Shown piece after piece: positions 8,566 through 15,851 of a stretch of DNA of 28,061 bases. The notes beneath the pieces are model-generated. The model was not told the origin of the DNA, did not search any database, and was given only the letters and a program-made list of their open reading frames with translations. The position numbers were made by a program, and so were the translations under genes. Source of the DNA: an archaeon. GTDB taxonomy: Archaea; Thermoproteota; Nitrososphaeria; Nitrososphaerales; UBA183. Position 1 is the first letter of the stretch; the number at the start of each line of letters is the position of its first letter. The stretch is from contig JAJYNM010000044.1 in NCBI GenBank assembly GCA_021786335.1, positions 1-28,061 on the forward strand, written 5' to 3'.

Positions 8566-9702
8566 TTGGACGAAACCCTCCTCCTGATCCCAGGCCCGAC
8601 CAACCTTTCGAAGCGGGTCAGGGAAGCGATGGCCGGCCCGCAGCTCCCACACGTCGGCGCAGAGTTCTACTCGAAGTTCAGAGAGACTGTCCAGCTGGCC
8701 AGGTATGTCTTCAGGAACGAGAAGGGGGTCCAGTTCGTCTACACCGGGACCGGGACCACTGGGATGGAGTCGGCGGTCGTCAGCCTCGTGTCTCACGGGG
8801 ACAGGACTCTGACCCTGATGAATGGGTACTTCGGCCATAGGATGTTCCTCCTCAACCAGATCCACGGCGCCAAGGCAGACAACATGGACTTCGGGAGCAC
8901 GAGGGCTGCTGACCCGGACCTCCTCAGGAAGGAGCTCCGAAAGAAAAAGTACTCGGTGGTGTTCATCACTCACGTCGACACTTCGAGCTCTGTCCTCAAC
9001 CCTGTGGCCGAGCTGGTCGACGAGTGCTCGAAGGCGGGGGCGTTGTCAGTGGTTGACTCAGTCTGCGCGATTGGAGGCGAGCCTATGGACTTCGACAGGC
9101 TCGGGGCAGACATCGTGTTCACCGCGTCTCAGAAGGCGTTGGCAGCAGCGCCTGGCGCCGTACTAGTCGCGGCTTCGGCCAGGGCGATGGAGCACATGGA
9201 GGGTAGGAAGTCCCCTATCGAATCTTACTACATGAGCCTCCTCAGGTGGAAGCCTATAATGGACGACCCGAAGATGTACCTCGCCACCCCCGCCACCCAA
9301 GTCCTGCTTGCGCTCCGGGAGGCGATGCTGGAGGTGAAGGAGGAGGGGATCGAGAGGAGATGGGCCCGCCACAGGAAGCTCGCCGAGATGGCGCAGAACA
9401 TGGTCGAAGGGTGGGGGCAAAAGTTCGTAGCGGAGGAGGGCCACAGGGCCGACACTGTCACCTCGTTCTGGGTGAGGGACGGGACTGCGGGCCCGATTCA
9501 AAGGGCGCTGGAGACGGAGCACAGAGTGATGGTGTCGAGAGGGATATACGACGACAAGGACCGCATGATAAGGATAGGGCACTTCGGCATCCTTCAGCCA
9601 GAGACGTTTCAGAAGGCGCTCGGGTACATGGGGGGAGTGTTGGAGGAGCTCGGCCTTGTCCAGGGGCGCGTCGCCGCGACCAGGCCGAGGATAAGGAAGT
9701 AG
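8566..9702 (+). CDS. Class V aminotransferase (alanine/serine-glyoxylate type)
   Basis: A 378-residue pyridoxal-phosphate enzyme of fold type I, family V. It opens with the family hallmark LLIPGPTNLSKRV, has the cofactor-contacting TGTGTTGME segment, the SVVDSVCAIGG strand with the PLP-ring Asp, and the Schiff-base Lys190 in TASQKALAAAPG. Relatives are serine-pyruvate, alanine-glyoxylate and serine-glyoxylate aminotransferases, which move amino groups among alanine, serine, glycine, pyruvate and glyoxylate. Exact donor and acceptor cannot be read. Start TTG 8566 places the conserved PGPT near residue 9, as usual. A second, distinct member lies at 12854. Confidence 0.92.
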   Translation: MDETLLLIPGPTNLSKRVREAMAGPQLPHVGAEFYSKFRETVQLARYVFRNEKGVQFVYTGTGTTGMESAVVSLVSHGDRTLTLMNGYFGHRMFLLNQIHGAKADNMDFGSTRAADPDLLRKELRKKKYSVVFITHVDTSSSVLNPVAELVDECSKAGALSVVDSVCAIGGEPMDFDRLGADIVFTASQKALAAAPGAVLVAASARAMEHMEGRKSPIESYYMSLLRWKPIMDDPKMYLATPATQVLLALREAMLEVKEEGIERRWARHRKLAEMAQNMVEGWGQKFVAEEGHRADTVTSFWVRDGTAGPIQRALETEHRVMVSRGIYDDKDRMIRIGHFGILQPETFQKALGYMGGVLEELGLVQGRVAATRPRIRK

Positions 9703-9705
9703 AAC

Positions 9706-9715
9706 CCTTTTATCG
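9706..9715 (+). promoter_or_regulatory. TATA-like box for tRNA-Gln
   Basis: CCTTTTATCG is centred about 28 nt upstream of the tRNA 5' end, directly after the aminotransferase stop. Confidence 0.6.
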
Positions 9716-9738
9716 CCAAAGGATTCGCACCGCACGGC

Positions 9739-9811
9739 AGCCCGGTCGTCTAGTGGTCAAGGATGGGGGCCTCTGGAGCCTTCGACCTAGGTTCGAATCC
9801 TAGCCGGGCTA
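9739..9811 (+). tRNA. tRNA-Gln(CTG)
   Basis: The acceptor stem AGCCCGG/CCGGGCT, a T arm CCTAG-GTTCGAAT-CTAG-type stem-loop, and an anticodon stem GGGGC/GCCTT (two G-U pairs) around loop CTCTGGA are present. Positions 34-36 read CTG, decoding the Gln codon CAG. The discriminator is A9811 and CCA is not encoded. No intron is needed to fold it. The D arm is short with two wobble pairs, common in archaeal tRNA-Gln/Glu. Confidence 0.93.
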
Positions 9812-9880
9812 ATCTTGAAGCGACTTAGGACAGGCTCCGTCTGATCTTGGAAACCGACACAGTAGTAATTCGCGCCAGAC

Positions 9881-10144
9881 CTATCCATTGTACACTCTGT
9901 CGTGATGCTCGTAGTCTTCGAGAACGACAGTGTTCCTCTGCTCGTCAATGGAATACAGGAGGACGAAGCTGCCGAAGTGGAACCTCCTCATCCCAGACAA
10001 GGGAAAATGCATCGGTTTGAACCTGTGCGTGTCCTCCACTTTTTCCCTGATCTTCCTGCCTAGGATTTCCATCTGTCGTGGGTTCTTCTTCGCAAGCTTC
10101 CGGAATGCTCTGTCCACGTGCTCCCTTGTCTCAAGGGAGTGCAA
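9881..10144 (-). CDS. RelE/ParE-superfamily toxin-like protein
   Basis: An 87-residue basic protein with the small RelE/ParE layout: two N-terminal helices (TREHVDRAFRKLAKKNPRQMEILGRKIREKVEDTHRF), then strands (MRRFHFGSFVLLYSIDEQRNTVVLEDYEHHDRVY) ending in the family's HDxVY-like tail. Such proteins are ribosome-dependent mRNA interferases or gyrase poisons, neutralised by an adjacent antitoxin. The start is TTG 10144, directly abutting the TGA of the antitoxin frame; an ATG at 10148 is out of frame. The reading frame is intact although the antitoxin is broken. Whether it is still toxic is unknown. Confidence 0.82.
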   Translation of the reverse strand: MHSLETREHVDRAFRKLAKKNPRQMEILGRKIREKVEDTHRFKPMHFPLSGMRRFHFGSFVLLYSIDEQRNTVVLEDYEHHDRVYNG

Positions 10145-10387
10145 TCATTTCAGCCCGTATCTTGTCTTGAAATCCGAGATGCTTCCAACCCGAACTATCG
10201 GTTCCGCCTTGATTTTCTCGAGCCTCGCAAGATATTCTGGCCTGATTGGGGACTCCAGGATCAGAGCTTTGTACTGCTTTGCCATCTCGTTGATCGCTTC
10301 TGATTTGTCGTTGAGGCCCTATTGCGCTTTCAGGAGGTTGATCACTTCGTTCGCTTCTTTGTCTATCTCCACTATGGCCTTGACCAT
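10145..10387 (-). pseudogene. DUF2683-like antitoxin gene interrupted by an in-frame amber codon
   Basis: From ATG 10387 the frame gives MVKAIVEIDKEANEVINLLKAQ, then TAG (10321-10319), then GLNDKSEAINEMAKQYKALILE... for 57 more codons to TGA at 10145. The pattern KAxYGLxDKSEAI is what I recall from archaeal DUF2683/ribbon-helix-helix-type antitoxins, where a Tyr sits exactly at the TAG position. A single base change from TAC or TAT explains it. Codons on both sides keep the family pattern, so the lesion looks recent or is a sequencing error. Re-initiation at ATG 10285 would give a 46-residue C-terminal fragment that could still bind toxin. Confidence 0.75.
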
Positions 10388-10388
10388 A

Positions 10389-10403
10389 TTAACGTCGTGT
10401 TAA
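10389..10403. promoter_or_regulatory. Inverted repeat, probable toxin-antitoxin operator
   Basis: TTAAC-GTCGT-GTTAA is a perfect 5-bp inverted repeat with a 5-nt spacer. It lies between the TATA-like box and the antitoxin ATG, where antitoxins usually autorepress. Binding is inferred from position. Confidence 0.5.
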
Positions 10404-10406
10404 CGC

Positions 10407-10416
10407 CGCGATATAC
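10407..10416 (-). promoter_or_regulatory. TATA-like box for the toxin-antitoxin unit
   Basis: CGTATATCGC on the minus strand is centred about 25 nt upstream of antitoxin ATG 10387. This is consistent with a leaderless transcript. Confidence 0.5.
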
Positions 10417-10510
10417 GGGTGATGCGATCAGAGCTGGCCGACTCTTGGGGCCTAGTCGAAACTGTTCGGCTGTCGCCCGGGTCTGATGTGGCCCCAGTCC
10501 TCTCGGTCTG

Positions 10511-10557
10511 GGTTCGAACCCATGCGAGGCCAAATCCTAACCGGGTTATCTGCAAGC
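10511..10557 (+). repeat. tRNA-like remnant resembling the 3' end of tRNA-Gln
   Basis: Bases 10533-10557 (AATCCTAACCGGGTTATCTGCAAGC) repeat 9796-9821, the 3' end and flank of tRNA-Gln, with only a few changes. Just upstream, at 10511-10521, is a T-loop-like GGTTCGAACCC. No full cloverleaf forms. This may be the far copy of a tRNA-derived attachment site, with the toxin-antitoxin remnant between the copies, or simply a decayed tRNA. Similarity was judged by eye. Confidence 0.4.
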
Positions 10558-10675
10558 TGCACTCAGAACCGCCCAAAGCTTCGGGCGGGTCAGCATGTGT
10601 GCGTAGTCCTCTTGCTCAAGGCTGTTCAGGGACAGGCGTTCGGACGCCGCGGCCAACCCGCCTCGCCGCTGTGGC

Positions 10676-11059
10676 GTGATTTCTTCGTTCCGTCTCCTCT
10701 CACAGTCTCCGGGTTCCCCGACAAAGAGTCAAGTATCGCTCTACCTCGCCTTCCCTGGGAGGTCCCAGGGTCTGAAAGTAAAGACTGCGTCAGCGCGAAG
10801 GGCGATAGACACGTGGAGATTCAGGTCGAAGGCTCAGGTCAAGAAGTCCATGGACTGGACCTTCAATATGGTCGCACAGCTCCTCGTGTCATCGAGGCGC
10901 GAGAGGGTCGCGCTCATCCCGCTCCTGGTCTTCGCGTCTTCCTTCTCCTTCGCCGCCTCGGAGCTCGTGATGCTCGTCCTTGTGGGCTTCTTCATAGCGA
11001 AGCTCCAGTGCTACAGGTTCGTCAACCTGGTCCTAGGGACGTTCCAGACCCCGCGCTGA
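10676..11059 (+). CDS. Small predicted membrane protein, unknown function
   Basis: The frame gives up to 127 residues from GTG 10676. From about residue 45 the codons show the strong G/C-ending bias and AGG/GTC preference of neighbouring genes; the first 40 codons do not, so the true start may be later, for example ATG 10850 (70 residues). The C-terminal half holds two hydrophobic segments (VALIPLLVFASSFSFAA and ELVMLVLVGFFIAKLQ) after a basic stretch (SSRRER). I do not recognise the family. It is convergent with the amino-acid permease gene. No clear promoter was found, and it could be the 3' remnant of a longer gene. Confidence 0.45.
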   Translation: MISSFRLLSQSPGSPTKSQVSLYLAFPGRSQGLKVKTASARRAIDTWRFRSKAQVKKSMDWTFNMVAQLLVSSRRERVALIPLLVFASSFSFAASELVMLVLVGFFIAKLQCYRFVNLVLGTFQTPR

Positions 11060-11132
11060 ACCCTTCCCCTCGGGCCCCTGGTTCCACTGCTACCAGCTTC
11101 TTTCGGAGGCCTCCGCTCGGATGACCTGATGC

Positions 11133-12785
11133 TCACTCTGGCGGGATCTGCTTGTAGGAGAGGCCCAGCTCTACCCCCTGCCTTCTTCTGACCGCCCTTG
11201 CCACGAGGTAGATCGCGATGCAGAAGACGAACAGGCCGAGGACGAACTCGTCTGACTGCAGCAGCGGATAGGTCAGGAAGAGGTTGGGGCCGGCGACATA
11301 CTCGTAAGCTAGGAAGAGGTTGAACGCCAGCGCCAATCCGCCTGCCACCGAGACCGCTGGGAGCCTCCAGATCTTGTATCTGCTGACAGGGGACGCGGCG
11401 TACACGTCCTTCAGCCTGAACGGGAACACTATGGCGGTGACGCAGAGAAGGAGGTAGGCGACCTCCGTCCCGAACCCCGCCGAGGCGACGTAGGACCCTA
11501 TGGCGTTGAACTGGTACACGACGAAGTACAGCCAGACCATGCTACCTGCGAAGGAAACCAGCAGGGCCACGAGCGGTGCCCCAGACCCGGGTCTGACAGA
11601 TGCGACTCTGCTCGGGAGGACCCTGTCCATGGCTGCGCCGAGCATGATCCTCGTGCTCGCGAAGTAGACTATCAGCACCACCTGGAATATCCCCATCATC
11701 ATCCCGATGAATATCACCCCGAGGACGACCGGGTTCTCCGACAGGAGGCTGATGATGTAAGGGAAGAATGGGTTTGGGACGACGTTCAGTACGGACCCGA
11801 CAGGCCCGGGGTTCCCCCCGAACCAGAGCCCGTTGAAGGCGTGGATGAACTCTAGGCCGACCGTCCCAGAGTAGGCGTACCAGGTCACCGCCCAGACAGC
11901 CCCTATGGCCAGGTACGACCCCACGATCTGAAGCAGCTGCGACCTGAAGTTCCCTGCCCGTTTTATCTCGCCGAGGTTGTAGATGGACCAGCCGGCGTAC
12001 CCCAGCGACAGCCAGGCGATGGCCCAGAGCGTTACCGTCTCGTAGGCGCTGAACTTCTGCCCCAGGCTCACGCCCCCTGCCTGCGCCGCGCTGATGACGG
12101 CCTGGTATGCGTCCGGCCCCACGGTCCTGTTGTAGGAGTACACGGCCGCGTTGAAGCTGCTGACGAAGTCCTGGTGGGTGCTCGTCAGGAGGAGGCCGAG
12201 CATCGTCAGCAGGGAGAGGAGAGCCCCCGCGAAGAGGACGTACTGCACCTTCACATAGAACCTCACCCCCCTGGCTGCCACCAGGAGGCCCAGAAGGAGG
12301 ATGGCCGCGGTGATCCCGAAGGTCGCCCCTGGCGCCTGGAGCCCGGTGGCAAGCGAAGCGTAGGCGGCGCCCCCGGTAACGTGGGCGAGCTCGGCGAAGA
12401 GCGGCTGGAGGCAGAGGGTGACCATCACAGACCCTAGGAATGCCGAGAAGAACCACTGCCAGACCGACCACGCGCTGAACGTGGCTGCGAACCCGACCGC
12501 AGGGTTCAAGATCCTGCTCTGCCAGACGTAGTCCCCCCCTGCCCTGGGCATCGACGACGCCAGCATGGAGACCACGACGTAGAATGGGACCGCCGCGAGG
12601 ACAGTGGTCAGCACCCCGACGCCCACGTCCCCGCCTGGGAGGACGGCTGGCCCGTAGCTGAAGAGGACGGCCTCCGTGAAGCCCGTCAGTCCCACCGCCA
12701 TCATGTTGTAGATGAACGCGTGGTGCGGGGACATCGCCCTCACGAGGCCCGTAGACTCCCTGACGAAGACCCTCTCTTCCGCCAA
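11133..12785 (-). CDS. APC-superfamily amino-acid permease
   Basis: A 550-residue protein with 12 or more membrane segments. The APC signature region is visible near the N-terminus (VLAAVPFYVVVSMLASSMPRAGGDYVWQSRILNPAVGF, the conserved PxxGGxYxW-like motif in TM3), and a G-rich NMMAVGLTGF segment lies in TM1. The family imports amino acids or related amines with protons or sodium; the substrate is unknown. An extended loop around residues 200-245 carries no obvious domain. Start TTG 12785 is centred 27 nt from the TATA-like box at 12807-12816. It is divergent from a class V aminotransferase, so amino-acid uptake linked to transamination is plausible. Confidence 0.88.
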   Translation of the reverse strand: MAEERVFVRESTGLVRAMSPHHAFIYNMMAVGLTGFTEAVLFSYGPAVLPGGDVGVGVLTTVLAAVPFYVVVSMLASSMPRAGGDYVWQSRILNPAVGFAATFSAWSVWQWFFSAFLGSVMVTLCLQPLFAELAHVTGGAAYASLATGLQAPGATFGITAAILLLGLLVAARGVRFYVKVQYVLFAGALLSLLTMLGLLLTSTHQDFVSSFNAAVYSYNRTVGPDAYQAVISAAQAGGVSLGQKFSAYETVTLWAIAWLSLGYAGWSIYNLGEIKRAGNFRSQLLQIVGSYLAIGAVWAVTWYAYSGTVGLEFIHAFNGLWFGGNPGPVGSVLNVVPNPFFPYIISLLSENPVVLGVIFIGMMMGIFQVVLIVYFASTRIMLGAAMDRVLPSRVASVRPGSGAPLVALLVSFAGSMVWLYFVVYQFNAIGSYVASAGFGTEVAYLLLCVTAIVFPFRLKDVYAASPVSRYKIWRLPAVSVAGGLALAFNLFLAYEYVAGPNLFLTYPLLQSDEFVLGLFVFCIAIYLVARAVRRRQGVELGLSYKQIPPE

Positions 12786-12806
12786 TCAGCCCTCGAGCCA
12801 AGAGAC

Positions 12807-12816
12807 AATGTATAAA
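12807..12816. promoter_or_regulatory. Shared TATA-like element between the APC permease and aminotransferase genes
   Basis: Read on the minus strand (CGTTTATACA) it is 27 nt from TTG 12785. Read on the plus strand (TGTATAAACG) it predicts a start near 12839, 15 nt before TTG 12854. A single near-symmetrical TATA element may drive both genes. Confidence 0.5.
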
Positions 12817-12853
12817 CGATTCACATCGCCGCAACGCCGGGGCGGACTCACCG

Positions 12854-13978
12854 TTGTTGATCTACACCCCGGGGCCGACTGAGGTCCCTCCAAGGGTCCT
12901 CCGGAGGATGGCGCGGCCCATAACGAACCCCGACCTGGACCCGGCCTTCGCGAGGTCCTACGAGTCGACCCAGGAAAAGCTGAAGCGCCTGATGAAGACG
13001 AAGAATGACGTCCTGATCATGTCAGGGGAGGGGCTCCTCGGGCTCGAGGCCGCGGTCGCGTCGCTTGTGGAGAAAGGCCAGAAGGTACTTACAATCGCCA
13101 ACGGCGTGTTCGGCGAGGGCTTCGTCGACTTCGTGAAAATGTACGGCGGCGTCCCGACTTCGGTCCTCTCCCCGTACGACCGACCGGTGGACCCCGAGTC
13201 CGTCGCTGCCGCCCTCGACGCCGACAGGGAGATACGGGTGGCCACCCTCGTCCACTGCGAGACCCCCAGCGGGGTCCTGAACCCGCTGCGTGAGGTGGCC
13301 TCGGCATGCCGGAAGCGGGAGGTCCTTCTCATAGCTGACGCCGTCTCGTCCCTGGGCGGGACCCCGGTGGAGACCGACTCGTGGGGGATCGACGTCTGCC
13401 TAGGAGGGAGCCAGAAGTGTCTGAGCGCCCCACCGGGGCTTGCGCTCGTCTCCGTGAGCGAGCGGGCATGGGATGTCGTGAGAAGGCGCGGCGCCAGTAT
13501 ACCTTCATACTACGCGAGCCTCTGGCAGTGGGAGGAGTGGTGGAACAAGAGAAGGCTCTTCCCATACACCCCTTCTGTTTCAGACATCGGCGCCCTCGAC
13601 GAGGCCCTGGACATCGCCCTGAAGGAGGGGCTCCCGCGAGCCTTCGAGCGCCACAAGCGGATTTCGAAGATGGTCCTGTCAGGCTGCAGGGGCATGGGCC
13701 TCGTGCCATATCCCAAGAGCGACGCCTACCACTCTCCGACAGTCACCGCGCTCAGGCGCCCTACGCGGATCCCAGAGACAGGCCTTCTGAGGCGCATGGA
13801 GGAGGGGTACGGGGTGATGATAGCCGGGTCCTGGGGGAAGCTCGCTGGGAGGGTCCTGAGGCTTGGGAACATGGGGTACAACGCTAGGCCACGGAAGGCG
13901 AAGACGGCGCTTCTGGCTCTCGAAGGGGCGCTGAAGGACCTGGGGTTCGTCTCCGGGGGCCGCTCAGCTCAGGTCTGA
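12854..13978 (+). CDS. Class V aminotransferase, second paralogue
   Basis: A 374-residue PLP enzyme starting LIYTPGPTEVPPRVLRRM, with the SGEGLLGLEAA cofactor loop, LLIADAVSSLGG carrying the PLP Asp, and Schiff-base Lys188 in LGGSQKCLSAPPG. It is clearly diverged from the protein at 8566 and closer in pattern to alanine-glyoxylate or serine-pyruvate type enzymes (VHCETPSGVLNP, GVMIAGSWG...GRVLRLGNMG). TTG codons at 12854 and 12857 are both possible starts. Its divergence from the amino-acid permease suggests use of an imported amino acid. Substrate preference relative to the paralogue is unknown. Confidence 0.92.
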   Translation: MLIYTPGPTEVPPRVLRRMARPITNPDLDPAFARSYESTQEKLKRLMKTKNDVLIMSGEGLLGLEAAVASLVEKGQKVLTIANGVFGEGFVDFVKMYGGVPTSVLSPYDRPVDPESVAAALDADREIRVATLVHCETPSGVLNPLREVASACRKREVLLIADAVSSLGGTPVETDSWGIDVCLGGSQKCLSAPPGLALVSVSERAWDVVRRRGASIPSYYASLWQWEEWWNKRRLFPYTPSVSDIGALDEALDIALKEGLPRAFERHKRISKMVLSGCRGMGLVPYPKSDAYHSPTVTALRRPTRIPETGLLRRMEEGYGVMIAGSWGKLAGRVLRLGNMGYNARPRKAKTALLALEGALKDLGFVSGGRSAQV

Positions 13979-14085
13979 CAGGTCCCGGCAAGCTCCCGTC
14001 CCTGTCCTCTGTCCTCCCATCCTAGTGCCGAGTATCTTCCGGCCCCTGGCCAGTTCTCCCCACGCGCCAGCAGACGGAGTGACGG

Positions 14086-15729
14086 TCAAGCGGAGGGGCT
14101 CCCTCCCCCTCCATCCTCCGCGAGGGACTCGACCAGCCTCCGAAGGATCTCCCTCTCGAGTATCGTCCCTATCATCCTCCCCCTTACGTCTATGACGGCT
14201 ACTATCGGGACGTTGGTCTCTTTGAAGGTGGTGGTGAGGTTGAGCCCGGGCTCGCTCTCGCTCACCCTCACGACGCCTGCCAGTGGGCAGTCGTATACCA
14301 TCATAGTCGCCATCTCCCTCCTGGAGAGGCTGATGATGTCGTGCATGAGCAACGTGGCGACCGGCCGTTTCTCGCGGTCGACGACTACGGCCGCCCTTGC
14401 GTCGAAGTTGGAGAACTTCCGCATTGCATCCATCGCGGGCTCGTCGTAGAAGACCGTCACTGTGGGGAGGGTCTTGCAGATTTCGGCGGCCGTCATCGAC
14501 AGGAGTCTCTGCCTGACCACCCTCTTCTCTGTCCCGGATTCGTGGTCTACGGAAACTAGGGGCGCGCGCGCCCTGAAGAGCAGGGGGGCCGCAAGGGAGA
14601 GCATGGCTATCGCCAACGCCGTCGCCGAATAGACGAAGCCCCCTATCAGGGCGATGCCGGCGGTGAGCGCCGATACCAGAAGCGCAGCGTCGACCCCCCC
14701 TTTGACGCAGGTCCCGAAGGCGTTCCTCCACCTGCCAATCTGGAAGAACCCAGCGGATATCCCTCCCATCGCGGCCCCCGAGGCGAGGGCTACCCCGAAC
14801 AAAGCGAGCCCCGCGAGCAAGAGAGCCGGGCTAACCCGCACGAAGTACAGCCCAAAGCCGGCGAAGAACATGGGCTCGAAGAAACCATAGGTGAATGCCC
14901 TGAGCTTTTCCATCAAGACCGGCCTCGCCGCTAGGAACTTCTGCATCAACAGGCCGAGAAAGAGGGCCACGATTGCCGCGTTGAATCCAGCTAGCTGGCC
15001 GACGAAGCCTGCGATGAGCAGGATGGAGATGATTATCGCGAACACCGCCTCTCCGCTCTTGAACCTGCTTTCGACCCTCTCGAGCAGCGGTATCATGACA
15101 TACCTCCCGAAGGCGACAATCCCCAGGATGGCGACGGCAAGCTCCGCCGCTGTCACTGTGACGGAGAGCGCCGTGATGGCCCGCCCGGCGAGGTCGGACA
15201 CGAAGGAGTAGAGTATGACGGCTGCGACCTCTATGACGAGGACCTGCGAGAAGATGGCGGTGCCGTCTGCGGTCCTTGCGAGGCCAGTGTCCGTCAGCAG
15301 CCTGGACAGGGGACCGGCGCTGCTCATCCCCACCACTGTCCCTATCACTACGGCTGCGACGACCTGATGGAACACGAGGTAGGACAACAAAGCGACTGCT
15401 AAGAAGCGGGCCGCGAACTGCGCCAGAGAGACTGCAATCGACGCCTTCTTCGCCAAGGCACCTCTGAGCCTGTCTGCTTCGAACTCCTCGGCGCCGCTCA
15501 CGAAGAGGAGGAAGTCTATCCCGATTGTGACGAAGAGCGCGATAGTGGGGAGCACTTGGATGACGTCGGACACCCCAGGGCCAAGGATGATGCCAACAAA
15601 GATCGCCCCGACGAACGGTATCAGGCCTAGCTTCCGGAACGCCTCCTCTCCAAGCTTGGCGCCCACAAGAAGAATCCCGAGGTAGGCGAGCGACGCGACG
15701 TCCACCGGCAGTGAGGAGAAGATTGCCAT
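14086..15729 (-). CDS. CPA2-family cation/proton antiporter with C-terminal CBS-like domain
   Basis: About 547 residues from ATG 15729. The first roughly 385 residues hold about 12 membrane segments of the KefB/NapA type (GIILGPGV, the ISFLLFVSGAEEF-like helix, GMSSAGPLSRLLTD, FEPMFFAGFGLYFV, GGVDAALLVSALTAGIA). The C-terminal 120 residues read as paired CBS-type regulatory repeats (VDREKRPVATLLMHDIISLSRR and VIDVRGRMIGTILEREILRRL), which often sense adenine nucleotides. The family exchanges Na+ or K+ for protons. An upstream TTG at 15756 is in frame but lies too close to the TATA-like box at 15765-15774, so ATG 15729 is preferred. Confidence 0.87.
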   Translation of the reverse strand: MAIFSSLPVDVASLAYLGILLVGAKLGEEAFRKLGLIPFVGAIFVGIILGPGVSDVIQVLPTIALFVTIGIDFLLFVSGAEEFEADRLRGALAKKASIAVSLAQFAARFLAVALLSYLVFHQVVAAVVIGTVVGMSSAGPLSRLLTDTGLARTADGTAIFSQVLVIEVAAVILYSFVSDLAGRAITALSVTVTAAELAVAILGIVAFGRYVMIPLLERVESRFKSGEAVFAIIISILLIAGFVGQLAGFNAAIVALFLGLLMQKFLAARPVLMEKLRAFTYGFFEPMFFAGFGLYFVRVSPALLLAGLALFGVALASGAAMGGISAGFFQIGRWRNAFGTCVKGGVDAALLVSALTAGIALIGGFVYSATALAIAMLSLAAPLLFRARAPLVSVDHESGTEKRVVRQRLLSMTAAEICKTLPTVTVFYDEPAMDAMRKFSNFDARAAVVVDREKRPVATLLMHDIISLSRREMATMMVYDCPLAGVVRVSESEPGLNLTTTFKETNVPIVAVIDVRGRMIGTILEREILRRLVESLAEDGGGGSPSA

Positions 15730-15764
15730 TCCCGCCGCCCCCTGGTTCGACTCCAACAGTCGGG

Positions 15765-15774
15765 GGATTTAACT
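15765..15774 (-). promoter_or_regulatory. TATA-like box for the CBS-domain antiporter
   Basis: AGTTAAATCC on the minus strand predicts a start near 15742, about 13 nt before ATG 15729. It gives this gene its own promoter downstream of the other antiporter. Confidence 0.45.
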
Positions 15775-15851
15775 GGCTCACATGGTCTCGCCGGTCTCAG
15801 CCGCCGCAGGCCCCGTCGAGTCGCCTCCCACTCTGTGGGGAGCTCTCGGCT

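Noticed and set aside
10146..10148. ATG at the antitoxin/toxin junction as the toxin start
   Set aside because: That frame reaches a stop after a few codons. The toxin frame starts at TTG 10144.
10419..10679. 86-residue plus-strand open frame
   Set aside because: It runs through the tRNA-like remnant, lacks the neighbours' codon bias and has no recognisable pattern.
11542..12834. 430-residue minus-strand open frame
   Set aside because: It lies in another frame of the APC permease gene, is Arg/Gly/Pro-rich and has no family pattern. The permease frame is clearly real.
15730..15756. TTG 15756 as the antiporter start
   Set aside because: It lies only about 13 nt from the TATA-like box, upstream of the expected transcription start. 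ATG 15729 gives a normal N-terminus.
14831..15781. 316-residue minus-strand open frame
   Set aside because: It is a shadow frame of the CBS-domain antiporter, Arg-rich and without recognisable motifs.
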